Under the pieces are notes generated by a model. That model ran no database searches. It was not told the DNA's origin and worked only from the letters and a program-made list of their open reading frames with translations. The position numbers were made by a program, and so were the translations under genes. Source: Brasenia schreberi (taxonomy: Eukaryota; Streptophyta; Magnoliopsida; Nymphaeales; Cabombaceae). From it: a stretch of DNA of 64,000 nucleotides. The DNA is taken from the NCBI GenBank assembly GCA_036023115.1, contig JAYKKT010000091.1, positions 30,568,501-30,632,500 of the forward strand. Reading direction: 5' to 3'. This document shows positions 1 through 12,355 of the stretch, piece by piece. The stretch's first letter is position 1, and each line of letters begins with the position of its first letter.

Positions 1-301
1 AACTATATAAAAGAACATATGGGTTTGTCACATTCTTCTATATGAGACTAAACTTTGTCTCTTTTTGGTCATTGCGTGCATAAGTCCCTCATATATTACT
101 TTTTACACTTTAAGACTTTTACATATATCATTTAAATATTTAAGGATATCAACATGAATTAAATATCATTAATGCACTTTAAATCTAACACAAAGTTACT
201 AGGTAAATCAAACAACTAGATAAAACTGCATCATTGATGCCTAAGTTTGAGGCACGGAACATAGATAGATTTTAGAAGAATGTCTGAGATGCTTTTGTAA
301 C
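1..301. other. Intergenic flank of RTE-1
   Basis: This AT-rich stretch contains no recognisable gene. From about 186 to 301 it is a diverged duplicate of 5268-5385. The last 21 bases (281-301) are the left target-site duplication of the RTE insertion that follows. Confidence 0.7.
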
Positions 302-678
302 TCCGCCCATGTAAGGATCACCCTTGCATTGCCGGTCACAAGCCCGGATAAAGGAGGAGGATTGTGTTAGGCTTTCGACAACCAGCGTAAAACTTCATCG
401 GATTTTTATAACATGGATTACAAAAATTATGAGCATTACTTTGAGGCGTCCCAGCCTAGCGACGTGCTGCAGAGCCCGAATGTAGTAAGAAGTAAGCAAG
501 GGTCACTATATTTTCTTCCGAATGTAGTGAGTCAATTGCAAAGAGTCATGGACGGGTGTGGGTAAAGAAGCTAGTCCCGCTACATTGCCTCCCGAATATA
601 GTGAAAAATTTTCAGAGAGGGTCTCCGCATTTTGATTATGGACAGATGCGGGGGGTAAGGAAGCTAGTCCTAGATAAT

Positions 679-1430
679 AAGATTCATATTGGTTCTTGGA
701 ATATCATAATATTATCCGGTAAGCTAATGGAGGTGGTAGATACTATGATTCAGAGAAATATTCATATTCTATGTTTACAAGAGACAAAGTGGGTTGGAGA
801 AAAGACAAAGGAGATAGAGGATATATGTTTTAAATTATGGTATTCAGGTAAAAAAAATAGCTCGAAACAGAGTTGGTATTATCATAAATAAAGATTTAAA
901 GGAGAGTGTAGTAGACATACAATGATATGGTGACCGAATCATGACGTTGAAATTAGTGTTTGGAGCAAAGGTTTTGAATATAGTTTGTGCTTACGCACCC
1001 CAAGTAAGACTAGAAGATAGTATAAAGACAGTTTTTGGGGAAGAGTTAGATAAGGTGTTTCAAAAGATTCCACAAAAGGAGATGATTTGTTTAGGAGGCG
1101 ATTTAAATGGACATGTCGGTAAAGAGGCATTAGGATATCAAGGGATTCATGGAAACTTTGGTTTTGGGGATATAAACGAGGAATGTAGGGAGATTTTAAA
1201 TTTTGCTATGGCATTTGATCTCTTTATAGTCAATATAATCTTCAAAAAATGAGATGAACATTTAATTACTTATAAGAGTAGCTTATCACAAACACACATT
1301 GATTACTTTATTTGTAGAAAAAAAGATAGAGTGTGTTGTAAAGATTGTAAGGTAATTCCAGGAGAAAGCTTAACCACCCAACATCGACTTTTAGCTATGG
1401 ATTTACAAATAAAAAAATAGACAAAAAAGA
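679..1430 (+). pseudogene. RTE-1 AP-endonuclease domain, broken
   Basis: The N-terminal endonuclease reads IHIGSWN, then LCLQETKW (QE motif), then CLGGDLNGHVG in another frame, and HIDYF and TTQHRLL further on. These are the exonuclease/endonuclease/phosphatase-fold motifs of RTE elements, which nick the target DNA to prime reverse transcription. Stops or frame changes fall near 892, 1250 and 1418, so no continuous reading frame remains. The motifs and their order are seen directly. The nicking role is inferred from the family. Confidence 0.88.
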
Positions 1431-2472
1431 AAAGAGTGCATCGAGCTATTCAGACTAAATGGTGGAACCTCAAAAGCGAGAAAGAAGATATATTTAAACA
1501 GAAAGTCCTTCAAGGAGATGTTTGGAATTATGTTGACACACCCTCTGATATGTGGAACAATATGGCTATACATATTAAGAAAGTGGCGAAAGATGTGTTA
1601 GGGGTATCTAAGGGAGGTGTACCAGCACAAAAAGAAGCTTGGTGGTGGTGAAGTAGTACAAAATATAATTAAGGCAAAGAGGGTATGTTACAAATTACAT
1701 TATGCTAAGAAAACTAGTGAAACTTTAGAAGCTTATAGGAAAGCAAAAAAGGAAGCAAAAAAGGCCGTTAGTAAAGCAAAAGCTAAGATTTGGGAAGACT
1801 TATATAAAAAATTCAACTCAAAAGAGGGTGAAAGAGATATTTTTAAGATAGCTAGAGCTAGAGATAAGAAAACTAAAGATCTTAATTATGTTAGATGCAT
1901 AAAAGAAGAGGATGAAAAAATTGTAGTGGCAAATGATGATATAATAAATAGATGGAAAAACTATTTTTATAATCTTTTTAATGAAAATAAAGATGTTAGT
2001 ATTAGTCTAGGAGATTTAGCTAAGTTAGAAAAGTATATAAACCATAATTTCTACCGATGTATTTAAAAGAATGAAGTTAAAGAGGCTCTTAAACATATGA
2101 AGAATGGTAAATCGATAGGACCAGATAATATTCCTATAGAAGTTTGGAAAATACTAGGAGAAATAAGAATCACTTGGCTCACAAGACTATTTAATGAAAT
2201 ATAGAAAAACCAAAAGATGCTCGAGGAATGGAGAGCAAGTACACTTAATATAAGAACAAGGGAGACATTCAAAATTGTAAGAATTATCGAGGTATCAAGT
2301 TAATGAGTCATACTATGAAATTATGGGAAAGAATTATCGAACGTAGGTTAAGACAAGTATCACGTACAACAGAGAACCAATTTGGATTTATGCTAGGCAG
2401 ATCTACTATTTAAGCAATTCACCTTTTGAAACGTCTTATGGAACATTTTAGAGAAAAAAGAAAGACCTTCAC

Positions 2473-3405
2473 ATGATATTTATTGATCTAGAAAAAGCTT
2501 ATGATAGGGTACCGAGGGAGGTTCTTTGGAGAACTTTGGAAAAAAGAGGTATCCCATTGACATATATTAACCTTATAAGAGACATGTATGATGGTGCAAA
2601 AACATGTGTGAGGACTCATGAAGGAACGACAGACTTCTTTGAAGTTAATATTGGGTTACATCAAGGATCAACTTTAATTCCATACTTATTTATAATGGTG
2701 ATGGATGAGTTAACAAAACATATTCAAGATGAAGTATCTTGGTGTATGTTATTTGCAGATGACATTATATTAGTGGAGGAGTCTAAGGAAAAAGTTAATA
2801 GAAAATTGGAACTATGGAGAGAAACATTAGAAAGCAAAGGCCTCCGACTTAGTAGAACAAAGACAAAATATATGGAATGTAAGTTTGATCATTTGGCTAC
2901 TTCAGAGGACATAGAAATTAAAATTGGCACACATTGCATCCCCCAAAAGGAAAGTTTTAAATACCTAGGGTCAATTTTTCAAAGTGATGGAAGAATTGAT
3001 GGAGATGTTACACATAGAATTAATGCTGGTTGGTTAAAATGGAGAGGAGCATCAAGTATTCTTTGTGATAAGAAGATACCATTAAAATTAAAAGGTAAAT
3101 ATTATAGAGCAGTAATTAGGCCTGCCATGTTTTATGGTTCTGAATGTTGGTCAGTTAATCATCAACATGTACAAAAGATGTTTGTGACAAAAATGAAGAT
3201 GTTGAGATGGATGAGTGGTCATACAAGAAAAGACCGTATACATAATGAGGCTATTAGAAACAAATTAGGAGTGACACCAATAGAGGATAAAATGAGAGAA
3301 CATAGTTTAAGATGGTTTGGACATATAAAAAGAAGATCAAAAGAAGAACCGGTAAGAAGGTTAGAAAAACTAAATTTGGAAAGTATTAAAAGAGGTAGAG
3401 GATGA
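2473..3405 (+). pseudogene. RTE-1 reverse transcriptase (310-codon open stretch)
   Basis: This is the longest open stretch of the element. The reverse transcriptase core has [11 protein letters not shown] near residues 5-15, GLHQGS at 61-66 and the catalytic FADD box at 94-97 (2752-2763). A C-terminal region with [12 protein letters not shown] and [10 protein letters not shown] follows. The methionine at 2473 is not a natural start, because homologous sequence (finger region, with KSIGPDNIPIEVWK around 2105) lies upstream in broken frames. The catalytic aspartates are intact, unlike in the copies at 6.5 and 12.4 kb, so this is one of the younger RTE insertions here. It lacks a complete endonuclease-RT fusion and is therefore non-autonomous. 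Confidence 0.92.
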
Positions 3406-3579
3406 CCACAAAAGTATTGGAAAGAAACAATAAAGAATGATCTAGCTTATTGGGAGTTAACTGCTAACATGGCACACGATAGGGATATGTGGAAACAAAG
3501 AATCCATGTAGCCGACCTGTCTAGTATGGGAAAAGGCTTAGTTGTTGTTGTTGTTGTTTGTCTGAGATGCTTTTGTAAC

Positions 3580-4112
3580 GTCCCGTACACCGCCAAACCT
3601 TAATTTTATTTGGTCTTTGACAAACTCTGGCAATATAGTGGGGTATTGATGTTTCTGTGTGATATCAGAACATGGGGAAGAAGAATTTCCAATTCGGACT
3701 CGGGAACTATCAATACACCATATATCCATGTTTTTCATCTTCCCCCATGCTACAAAAGTCGTGATGACGAGATCTCTTGGAAAACAAAGCAAGGAAACAT
3801 AGAAACAATTTGAAGACTACAAGAGACAATATTTACATAATTCTTTGAGCGTTATTGCTCACCTACTCGCCGGTTGCTATAGAAATTCCACCATATAATC
3901 AATCCATCACAAATTACAAGAGATGGAGAAATTGAAAAAATAAAATAAAACCTCCCTCGCTGCCAAAGTCAATTGATGAAATGTTTGGAAAGATGAAATC
4001 ATGCTCTACATCTCTAACAATCTCTTCGGTTGCGAGGGTTTGAAGACCTTTTTCATAATTCATCGACTGTCAGCCACTGGGCCATCTCCAACGTCAAATT
4101 TTTTTAATAAGA
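3580..4112. other. Intergenic, right flank of RTE-1
   Basis: Bases 3590-3632 continue the duplicated locus shared with 5388-5416. I recognise nothing in the rest. Confidence 0.6.
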
Positions 4113-4128
4113 TGCTTAAATAACAAGA

Positions 4129-4780
4129 ATGTAAGTTTGATCATTTGGTTACTTAAGAGGACATAGAAATTAAAATTGGCACACATTGTATCTCCCAAAA
4201 AAAAAGTTTTAAATAGCTAGTGACAAATTTTCATAGTGATAAACAAATTAATGGAGATGTTACTTATATAATTAATGCAGGTTGGTTAAAATGAAGAAAA
4301 GTGTTAGGTATTCTTTGTGACAAGAAGATATCATTAAAGTTAAAAGACAAATATTATAGAATAACAATTAGACCTGTCATATTTTATAGTTCTGAGTGTT
4401 GTACAAAAGATATATGTGGCAGAAATGAAGATGTTGAGATGGATGAGTGGTCATACAAGGAAAGACCATATTATAATGAGGTTATTAAAAACAAATTGGG
4501 AGTAGCACCAATACTGGATAAAATGAGAAAATATCGTTTAAGATGATTTGGACATATAGAAAGAAGATCAAAAGAAGCGCTTATAAAGAGGTATAAAAAA
4601 CTAGATTTTGAAAGTATTAAAAGAGGTAGAGGACATCTACAAAAGTATTGAAAAGAAACAATAAAGAATGATCTAGCTTATGTTGAGTTAACTGCTAACA
4701 TGACACATGATAGGGCTATGTGGAAACAAAGAATCCATATAGCCTAGTATGGGAAAAGGCTTAGTTGTTATTGTTATTGT
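4129..4780 (+). mobile_element. RTE LINE 3' fragment (RTE-2), 5'-truncated
   Basis: The sequence matches the last 650 bp of RTE-1, beginning at the stretch that encodes ECKFDHL and ending in a degenerate GTT/ATT tail. It is flanked by an imperfect 16-bp direct repeat (4113-4128 and 4781-4796, 14 of 16 bases identical). That marks a separate, older, 5'-truncated insertion. Several in-frame stops are present. Confidence 0.85.
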
Positions 4781-4796
4781 TGCTTAAACATCAAGA

Positions 4797-5267
4797 AGGT
4801 TGCTCATAAGGGCCGATATATGAGCTCTTAACTCTCATAATGGACTGTCGAACCACTCAGCAATCAATCATCTGCTTGGAAAAATGTGATTGGCTTTTCA
4901 TAATAGCTGAAAACATTTTGAATATTTTTGTTGTGCTCGAATTCTCTTCAATGATAGACTTTTCCTAATAAATCAAATAGATGCTGGACTTTTTCCTTTC
5001 TTTTTATTTTTTTGGATATATTTCAGCTTTATTTATTATAAAACTAGTTTTATTGATTAAAATATATTTTTCATAAGAAATTTTTTGAGTCTTTACAAGC
5101 TGCACAAGTTTCTTTTGCATTATCCATTGGTTTATCCGAGTTAATTTAGTGAAGACTCCATCTTGGCCTTAAACAAGTTTAGCAGGAAAATTGACATGTA
5201 GGTGCATTGTTTCGCCAAGTTTGATTCTCTTAATCCATGTCGAGTTTGTTCCTCCCATTTCTGTAAG
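4797..5267. other. Intergenic, no feature seen
   Basis: AT-rich sequence with no gene or repeat that I can name. Confidence 0.5.
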
Positions 5268-5416
5268 CACAACGTTACTAGGTGAATGAAACAACTACAT
5301 GAAAACTGCATCGTTGATGGTTGCGTTTGAGTCTAGGAACATGGATAGACTTCAGAAGAATGTCTCAGATGCTTTTGCCAGACCTCAATTTCATTCGATC
5401 TTTGACAAACTCAGGT
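5268..5416 (+). repeat. Empty-site paralogue of the RTE-1 insertion locus
   Basis: This segment is a diverged copy of the DNA flanking RTE-1. Its left part matches 186-298, with the shared core CAGATGCTTTTG. It then runs without interruption into a match of 3590-3632 (shared core TCTTTGACAAACTC). The element is therefore absent here and the segment shows the pre-integration state. A short AC/CGTCC difference lies at the junction. Confidence 0.75.
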
Positions 5417-5800
5417 AACTACCTTTGCTGAGAAACGTTCCTCTCTTATTTCCAATGCGTTGGCACCAAGAACAAGAAATTTTTTGAAAACAGAAATCAA
5501 CATTCTTTAGTACGGCTCACACTTCAAAACCAGAATTTATACTTGCTGCGAGACACAAGTAGACAGCTAACTTGATTGCAACATTAGCCAACATTCGAGA
5601 CATTCACCTGACTTTTAGTACCTCCCAAATCAGCTACTATACATTATCCAGACCTTTGCTGCAGTTACATGGACATCGCTCTGAGGCAACTCGATATATA
5701 AGGGGAAATAACAATCACTCGCCAGCTCCATCTTTTTGGTCATTTGGTAGTACCTCTTAGACAACCGTGGCAGCCAATGACTCGACAAAAGGAGAAGATT
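5417..5800. other. Intergenic, no feature seen
   Basis: No gene recognised. A 62-codon open stretch at 5572-5760 resembles nothing I know. Confidence 0.4.
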
Positions 5801-6161
5801 CAATGTTTGGAACCTTCAAACGACAAAATGGTGCATGACACTATACCTACATGACCACTAGCATGTTGGGGACACTTTTTAAGCTCCTCCCACCCAACCG
5901 GTTCCACCTGCACCAATGCTAATGGCAACTCTACCAGTTCCGCCAATAGTAATAGTTGGTTATCTGCAAGCACCATCCCCTTGGTAGTAAAGGCCAATCC
6001 ATATATTGTGCCGGATCATCTAGTTGCTCTTACTGATCACAACCAATTGATTGCTCTTACTCGGTGGGCTGAACCCCGAGCAACAAATTGGCAGAATTAT
6101 CCTATGCTCTTGACCACAACCACCTGTAGACCCTCAAGATATACCGCTAAACAAAGAAGGG

Positions 6162-6386
6162 GTGGTCGAGCTGGTGCATAACACTCTCATTTTTGAACTT
6201 CAAGCACCAAACATCGAGCTGGATCATACCTCGAATAGGTCAACAAGGTTGCACTCAAACCAAAGGTGCTTTAAGGTCAAATTTAACACCTTTTCAGGGA
6301 AGGACGAGAAGTACACAGGTAAACATCTTGCTAGATTTATTATAGAATTTGGGGAATATGGAGAGAGTAAATACCATAAGGTATAA
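6162..6386 (+). pseudogene. Gypsy-1 gag-like fragment
   Basis: This open stretch ends with KFNTFSGKDEKYTGKHLARF, which resembles the gag start of plant gypsy elements (F..FSGKD....HLARF..EFGE). The match stops just before the RTE insertion at 6551. It is a weak, short match supported mainly by its position upstream of protease and RT fragments on the same strand. Confidence 0.4.
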
Positions 6387-6550
6387 CTATGTGTCTCCTT
6401 ATTAACTAGTTAATTCAGTGACCTTTTAAAGAAATGTAATAAGATAAGGCCTCAACCTCCTTATGAATCTCTCCCAAAAGGTGGAGAAAATAGCGTAGGC
6501 TTTATTCAAAAGACTCCATGACATGATAGCACGTTACTAAATATAATTTA

Positions 6551-9500
6551 CAACAACAACAACTAAGCCTTTTCTCATACTAGACGGGGTCAACTACATG
6601 GATTCTTTGTTTCCACATACCCCTATCATGTGCCATGTTAGCAGTTAACTCACAATAAGCTAGATCATTATTTATTGTTTCTTTCCAACACTTTTGTGGT
6701 CTTCCTCTACCACTTGTAATATTTTCAAAATCTAGTTTTTCATACCTTCTTAGAGGATCTTCTTTTGATCTTTTTTCTATATGTCCAAACCATCTTAAAC
6801 GATATTCTCTCATTTTATCCTCTATTAGTACATAACCTTATTATGTATATGGTCTTTTCCTATATGACCACTCATCCATCTCAACATCTTCATTTCTGTC
6901 ACAGACTCAGAACCATAAAACATGACATGTCTAATTGTTGCTTTATAATATTTACCTTTTAACTTTAATGGTATCTTCTTATCACAAAGAATACCTGATA
7001 CTCCTCAACATTTTAATTGACCAACATTAATCCTATGCGTAACATCTCTATCAATTCTTCCATCACTTTAAAAACTTGACCATAGGTATTTAAAATTTTC
7101 CTTTTGAGGGATGTAATGTGTATCAATTTTAATTTCTATGTCCTCTCAAGTAACCAAATGATCAAACTTACATTCTATATATTCTGTCTTTGTTCTACTA
7201 AGTCAAAAGCTTCTAGTTTCTAATATTTCCCTCCATAGTTCTAATTTTCTATTTTTTCCCTTACACTCCTCAACTAACACAATATCATCTACAAATAACA
7301 TACACCAAGGTACTTCATCTTCAATATGTTTTGTTAACTCATCAATCACCATTATAAATAAGTATGGACTTAAAGTTGATCCTTGATGTAACCCAATATT
7401 AACTTCAAAGAAGTCTGTTATTCTTTTATGAGTCCTCAGATATGTTTTTGCACCATCGTATATGTCTCTTATAAGGTTTATGTATGTCAATGGGATACTT
7501 TTTTTTTTCAAGGTTCCCCAAAGAACTTCGCTCGGTATCTTATCATAAGTTTTTCTAGATCAATAAATATCATGTGAAGGTCTTTATTTTTTGTTTAAAA
7601 TGTTTCATAAGACGTCTCAAAAGGTGAATCACTTCAACAGTAGATCTTGCATGAATATAAATTGGTTCTCTGTTGTACTCGATATTTGTCTTAACCTACA
7701 TTTGATAATTCTTTTCTACAATTTCATAGTATGGCTCATTAACTTGATACTCCGATAATTCGCACAATTCTAAATGTCTCCCTTATTCTTATATATGAAT
7801 ATAAGTGTACTCGCTCTCTATTCCTCGAGTATCTTTTAGTTTCTCCATATTTCATTAAATAGTCTTATGAGCCAAGTGATTCCTGTTTCTCCTATGATTT
7901 TTCAAACTTTTATAGGAATATTGTTTGGTCCTACTGATTTACCACCCTTCATATATTTAAGAGCCTCTTTGATTTCATTCTTTTGAATATGTGGGTAGAC
8001 ATTATGGTTTATATACTTTTCTTATTTGGCTAACTCTCCTAAGTTAACACTAACATCTTTATTTTTATTAAAAAGCTTATAAAAATAGTTTTTCTATCTA
8101 TTTCTTATATCATCATTTGCTACTAGAATTTTCTCATTCTCGTATTTGATGCATCTAACAAAATTAAGATCATTAGATTCTAGCCTTAGCTATCCTAAGA
8201 ATATCTCTTTTGCCCTCTTTTGAGTTGAGTTTTTTATATAAATCCTCCCAAATTTTAACTTTTGCTTCACTAACGGTTTTTTTCGTTTCTTTCTTTGCTT
8301 TCTTATAAACCTCTAAAGTATCACTAATTTTCTTAGTATAATGTAATTTGTAACATGCCTTCTTTGTCTTGATTTTATTTTACAATACTTCACTCTACCA
8401 CCAAACTTCTTTTTGTGCCAATACACCTCCCTTAGATTCACCTAACACATCTTTTGCTACTTTCCTAATATGTATAGTCATATTGTTCCATATATCACAA
8501 GGTGTACCAACATAATTCCAAGCATCTCCTTGAAGGACTTTCTGTTTAAATATATCTTCTTTCTCGCTTTTGAGGTTCCACCATTTAGTCTCAATAGCTC
8601 GATGCACTCTTTTCTTCTTTTTCATTTTTTAATTTATAAATCTATAATTAAAAGTCGATGTTGGGTAGTTAAGCTTTCTCTTTGAATTACCTTGCAATCT
8701 TTAAAACACGCTCTATTTTTTTTTCTATAAATAAAACAATCAATTTGTGTTTGTGATAAACCACTCTTATAAGTAATTAAATGTTCATCTCATTTTTTGA
8801 AGATTGTATTGACTATAAGGAGATCAAATATCATAACAAAATTTAAAATCTTCCTACCTTTCTCATTTATATCCCCAAAACCAAAGTTTCCATGAATACC
8901 TTGATATTCTAATGTCTTTTTACCGACATATCTATTTAAGTCTCCTCAATCATCTTCCTTTGTGGAATTCTTTGAATCACCTTATCTAACTCTTCCCAAA
9001 AAGCCGTCTTTATACTATCTTCTTGTCCTACTTGAGGTGCATAAACACAAACTATATTCAAAACTTCTACTCCTAATACTAATTTCAATGTCATGATTCG
9101 GTCATCATATCATTGTATGTGTACTACACTATCCTTTAAGTCTTTATTTATGATAATACCAACTCTGCTTCAAGCCTTTTTCTTACCTAAGTTCCATAAT
9201 TTAAAACCTGTATCCTCAATCTCCTTTGTTTTTTTTCCAACCTACTTTGTCTCTTGTAAACATCGAATATAAATCTTTCTCCGAATCATAGTATCTACCA
9301 CCTCCATCAGCTTATTGTATAATATTATGATATTCAAAGAAACAATATGAATCTTATTATTTAGGACTAGCTTCCTTATCCTCCGCATCCATCCATATTG
9401 AAAATGTAGAGACCCTCTCTATTATTTATTCACTACATTCGGGCGGCAATATAGCGGGACTAACTTCTTTACCCATACCTATCCATGATGTGGGAACCCC

Positions 9501-9747
9501 CTCTTCAATTGATTCACTAAATTTGAGCGAAAATATAGTGGCCCTTGCTTACTTTTCATTGCATTCGGGCTCTGCAACGCGTTGCTAAGAGGGGATGTCC
9601 CAATGTAATGCTCATAATTTGTGTAATTGATGGTATAAAAATCTGACAAAGTTTTACGTTGATTGTCGGAAGCGTAACATAACCCTCTTCCTTTATCCAA
9701 GCTTGGGACCGACCATGCAAGGGTGATCCCTTACATGGGGGAGTTTC
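6551..9747 (-). mobile_element. RTE-clade LINE, near full length (RTE-3)
   Basis: This is the second near-complete RTE copy, about 3.2 kb, on the minus strand. Its CAA-repeat tail lies at 6551-6562 and its 5' end at about 9747. An exact 15-bp target-site duplication flanks it (6536-6550 and 9748-9762, ACTAAATATAATTTA). Recognisable parts are the RT segment at 7203-7511, where the catalytic box has become FVDD, the connector at 8395-8625 and the C-terminal segment at 6580-6813. It is more decayed than RTE-1. It lies inside the gypsy-1 element and is therefore younger than it. Confidence 0.93.
7203..7511 (-). pseudogene. RTE-3 reverse transcriptase fragment (FVDD)
   Basis: About 100 codons align to the RT core of RTE-1: [29 protein letters not shown], then CMLFVDDIVLVEE. 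The second position of the catalytic box is V instead of A, while both aspartates remain. The frame is lost on both sides. Confidence 0.85.
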
Positions 9748-9762
9748 ACTAAATATAATTTA

Positions 9763-10900
9763 TCTACAAACAATATGTTGTTTTGGCAAAGAATTACCTC
9801 TTGTTGGAGATAAAAAAGGGAATGATATGTCACTATTGCCTATGCCCTATCCGGTTGTCTAACCAACCCATGGAGGTCAAACATACGTTAAGCACACTCG
9901 ATTCCCTGAATCATAATCGAAATAGAGCTTTCATAAAAACTCACACACAATTAGTGGTATATTGCACAAAAGAAATTATGCAGGAAGTTGATGCCAAGGA
10001 TATTGAATCTGCAACATAATAGTTGCCGAGCTAATGGAAGGGTAAGCTTGTGCAGCCTTGAGGTTCCCCAAAGAGCAGGAAAAGGCTACTAATTAATAGT
10101 AAAGATCACTTTCTCTTTTCTATATCAAAGGATACTTCTTTAGACCAACATATAATGTTGTCAGAAGGATTTCCTCTTTCTCAAGAATAAATAAAGATGT
10201 TGAAGTACTACAAATGGTACACTGGGGCGGCACACAACACAAACCAATGCATCACATCAAATACCATAGCATGATCTGTGCCACCATCAGGATCAGGAAC
10301 AGGTGGTTGAAGATGGCTGATAAGGCAGATGAAAATCCCTTTCCACCCATCTCTAAAGCACTCATTGGTGATTCCCTTTTTTGCCATTGTGCATGATCTC
10401 AATCAATTCCTATGATTTCCTTTTTCTCCTATTGATGATTGACCTCTTTATCCTTCCCACCATCGGACAAAATTACCAAGGCAATTATTCCTTGCACCAA
10501 AGTTGCAACCTAGAGCTTGGAGGCATAAAAGTTCCTAAGACCTAGTCAAAGGAAAAACCCTAATAGTGAGGTAGCCATCGCATGCTTCGATGAAGAGGGA
10601 GTGTGCAGCTCTATCTTAGCCCCAAGAGAACAATTAGGATGGCCCCATGCTTCTAGAATGCATGATTGTCACTAGTGGTAGCCGCATCCTTTACCCTAGA
10701 TGCTACTGATCACGTAACAAGTGAACGACTGAAGTATACATTTATGATGGGGTATCCCCAATAAGTATCTTTATGAATGAGTTTTGAGGCCGTATGTTGA
10801 AACCTCATATGGATGTTAGGCTCGATCAATAGGTCGAAAACTTGGCGATCAATGGGTCGAAAACTTGGCCACAAGGAGTTACCTCAATGTCCTCACTTTA
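9763..10900 (+). other. Gypsy-1 internal remnant, uncharacterised
   Basis: This stretch lies between the RTE-3 insertion and the protease-like remnant. A 78-codon open frame at 9783-10019 ends in KEIMQEVDAKDIESAT. By position it should be late gag, but I could not match motifs. The rest is full of stops. Confidence 0.35.
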
Positions 10901-11559
10901 AGGGAACCCAAAGAAGGCAATTGTAGAGAAGAAAGGCACCACAGGATGGCCGAGGAATTAAAGAAGCTCCTTGATAAATCTCATCTGTCAACCAAACCGC
11001 TTACCCAAGGTTGTCAAGTTCCTAAGTACAAGACTGCTCTGTGAATCACTCTCATTAATCAAAATGTGGTTTGAAAGAACCTACACTAGACACTATGCTT
11101 ATCGAAGGGTTCTAGACCAACGAGTCTGAACAAACCTATAACTATCCCTGAAGGCATTTAAATCGTCATAGGAAGAAATCAGATTCAACATCTAGTTATC
11201 ATGAGTTGAAAATGTCCAACTTACCTAATAAAGGCCATCTTGGGCTTGTAGATCCATCAAAGGACAAGAAACCTATTGATCTTGAGGGTTGCCTTTGCAT
11301 TTTGTTAGAAGAGATATAAAAATGGACCAAGCTTGCATCAACCTTTGGAAGTAGTTTGGGCTTAGTGTGGAGGTTGACCAGGATATTACCGAATCCCAGA
11401 TATCGCAAAAAAGTCAGAAGATCGCATAGGAGAAGGTGTAGTGGCTGCAAAATGTTTCATATGCAGGAAAACATGGTTAAAATTTTACCTTTGAGTTTTG
11501 CCCCAACCCAGTCCAAATGTCTTAACGCCAAGGATGATATTCTAGCAAACGATCTAGAT

Positions 11560-12110
11560 TTACTGATGGTGAGGTAGACTTGTTGATGATCTTTAACTGA
11601 CCCACCCAAGTAGATGCCCACCATTTGAGGCCATTATATATCAAGGCATGTGTGAATGATCATGAGTTGAAAATGTCCAACTTACTTATCTGATTTAGAG
11701 GGTGTTTGTAGACATAAGACAGGTATTAAACTTCACACACCTGGATATGCTCCTCAAAGTTAGCAAGCAAGTTTCCTATCCAATTCTAACTAATCTTAGG
11801 ATGTCAAGCTTTAGGAGCAAGCCCTCTGTTATATTAGGGATTGTCACCTTCGAATGTGAAGCTGAGTTACTCGTTGCTCCTCTTCTGACACCCTATTCTT
11901 TGTCATGAAGGCAAAGCTGAGTTACTCATTGCTATGTGACAGATATTTGATTCAAGCCAACCACCATGTGCCCTTGACCCTGTATCAGAACTGTATCAGA
12001 AGCATATGTTCTAGTCAAGAGACAAAGTCAAGGTGGTTGAAGACGATGAGGATCCTTTCAACCAAGGTATGGATAGTTGAGATCATATTCTATTCACCTT
12101 GAGAAAGACC
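11560..12110 (+). pseudogene. Gypsy-1 aspartic protease remnant
   Basis: Frames at 11702-11908 and 11905-12102 give VFVDIRQVLNFTHLDMLL, SVILGIVTFECEAE and VPLTLYQNCIR. These resemble the plant gypsy protease pattern V.VD.GS..N.LPL, LG.V.LE and VPSTLHQ. The catalytic D-S/T-G is destroyed. Several frame changes separate the pieces. The call rests on the order of weak motifs and on the RT fragment found further along the same strand. Confidence 0.45.
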
Positions 12111-12347
12111 CATCATAATACTCAAGGATATTGGAGGGAAAAGATGTCAAATCAGGTCAATTAACTACCAAAAGAATTCAAGTTTAGTGAGGCCGAACTA
12201 TGACATGTACCCAATGTAACTCATAGATGAAGACTTATAAGTAATCATCTCCTATTTTGAATAGCTCAAAAGTCTTTCAAGCCAAAGAAAGTATTAGAAG
12301 GGTTAATCTAATTATGCTTGGGGGACATCCCAAGCAACTTTTGCTAC
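12111..12347. other. Gypsy-1 remnant before RTE-4
   Basis: No intact motif. This should correspond to the protease-to-RT connector of gypsy-1. Confidence 0.35.
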
Positions 12348-12355
12348 GATCAATA

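Larger units (their letters stand above)
302..3558 (+). mobile_element. RTE-clade LINE, full length (RTE-1)
   Basis: This is a non-LTR retrotransposon of the plant RTE clade, about 3.26 kb long. It is bounded by a 21-bp direct repeat (281-301 and 3559-3579), the target-site duplication made by target-primed reverse transcription. It ends in a short (GTT)n tail at 3541-3558, typical of RTE elements, which lack a poly(A) tail. Its 5' end (consensus like CTCCGCCCATGTAAGG) matches the 5' end of the copy ending at 9747, so both appear full length. The single polyprotein (AP endonuclease then reverse transcriptase) is broken by several stops and frameshifts, so the copy cannot move on its own. The right boundary could shift by a base because the repeat begins with TG next to the tail. 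Confidence 0.93.
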
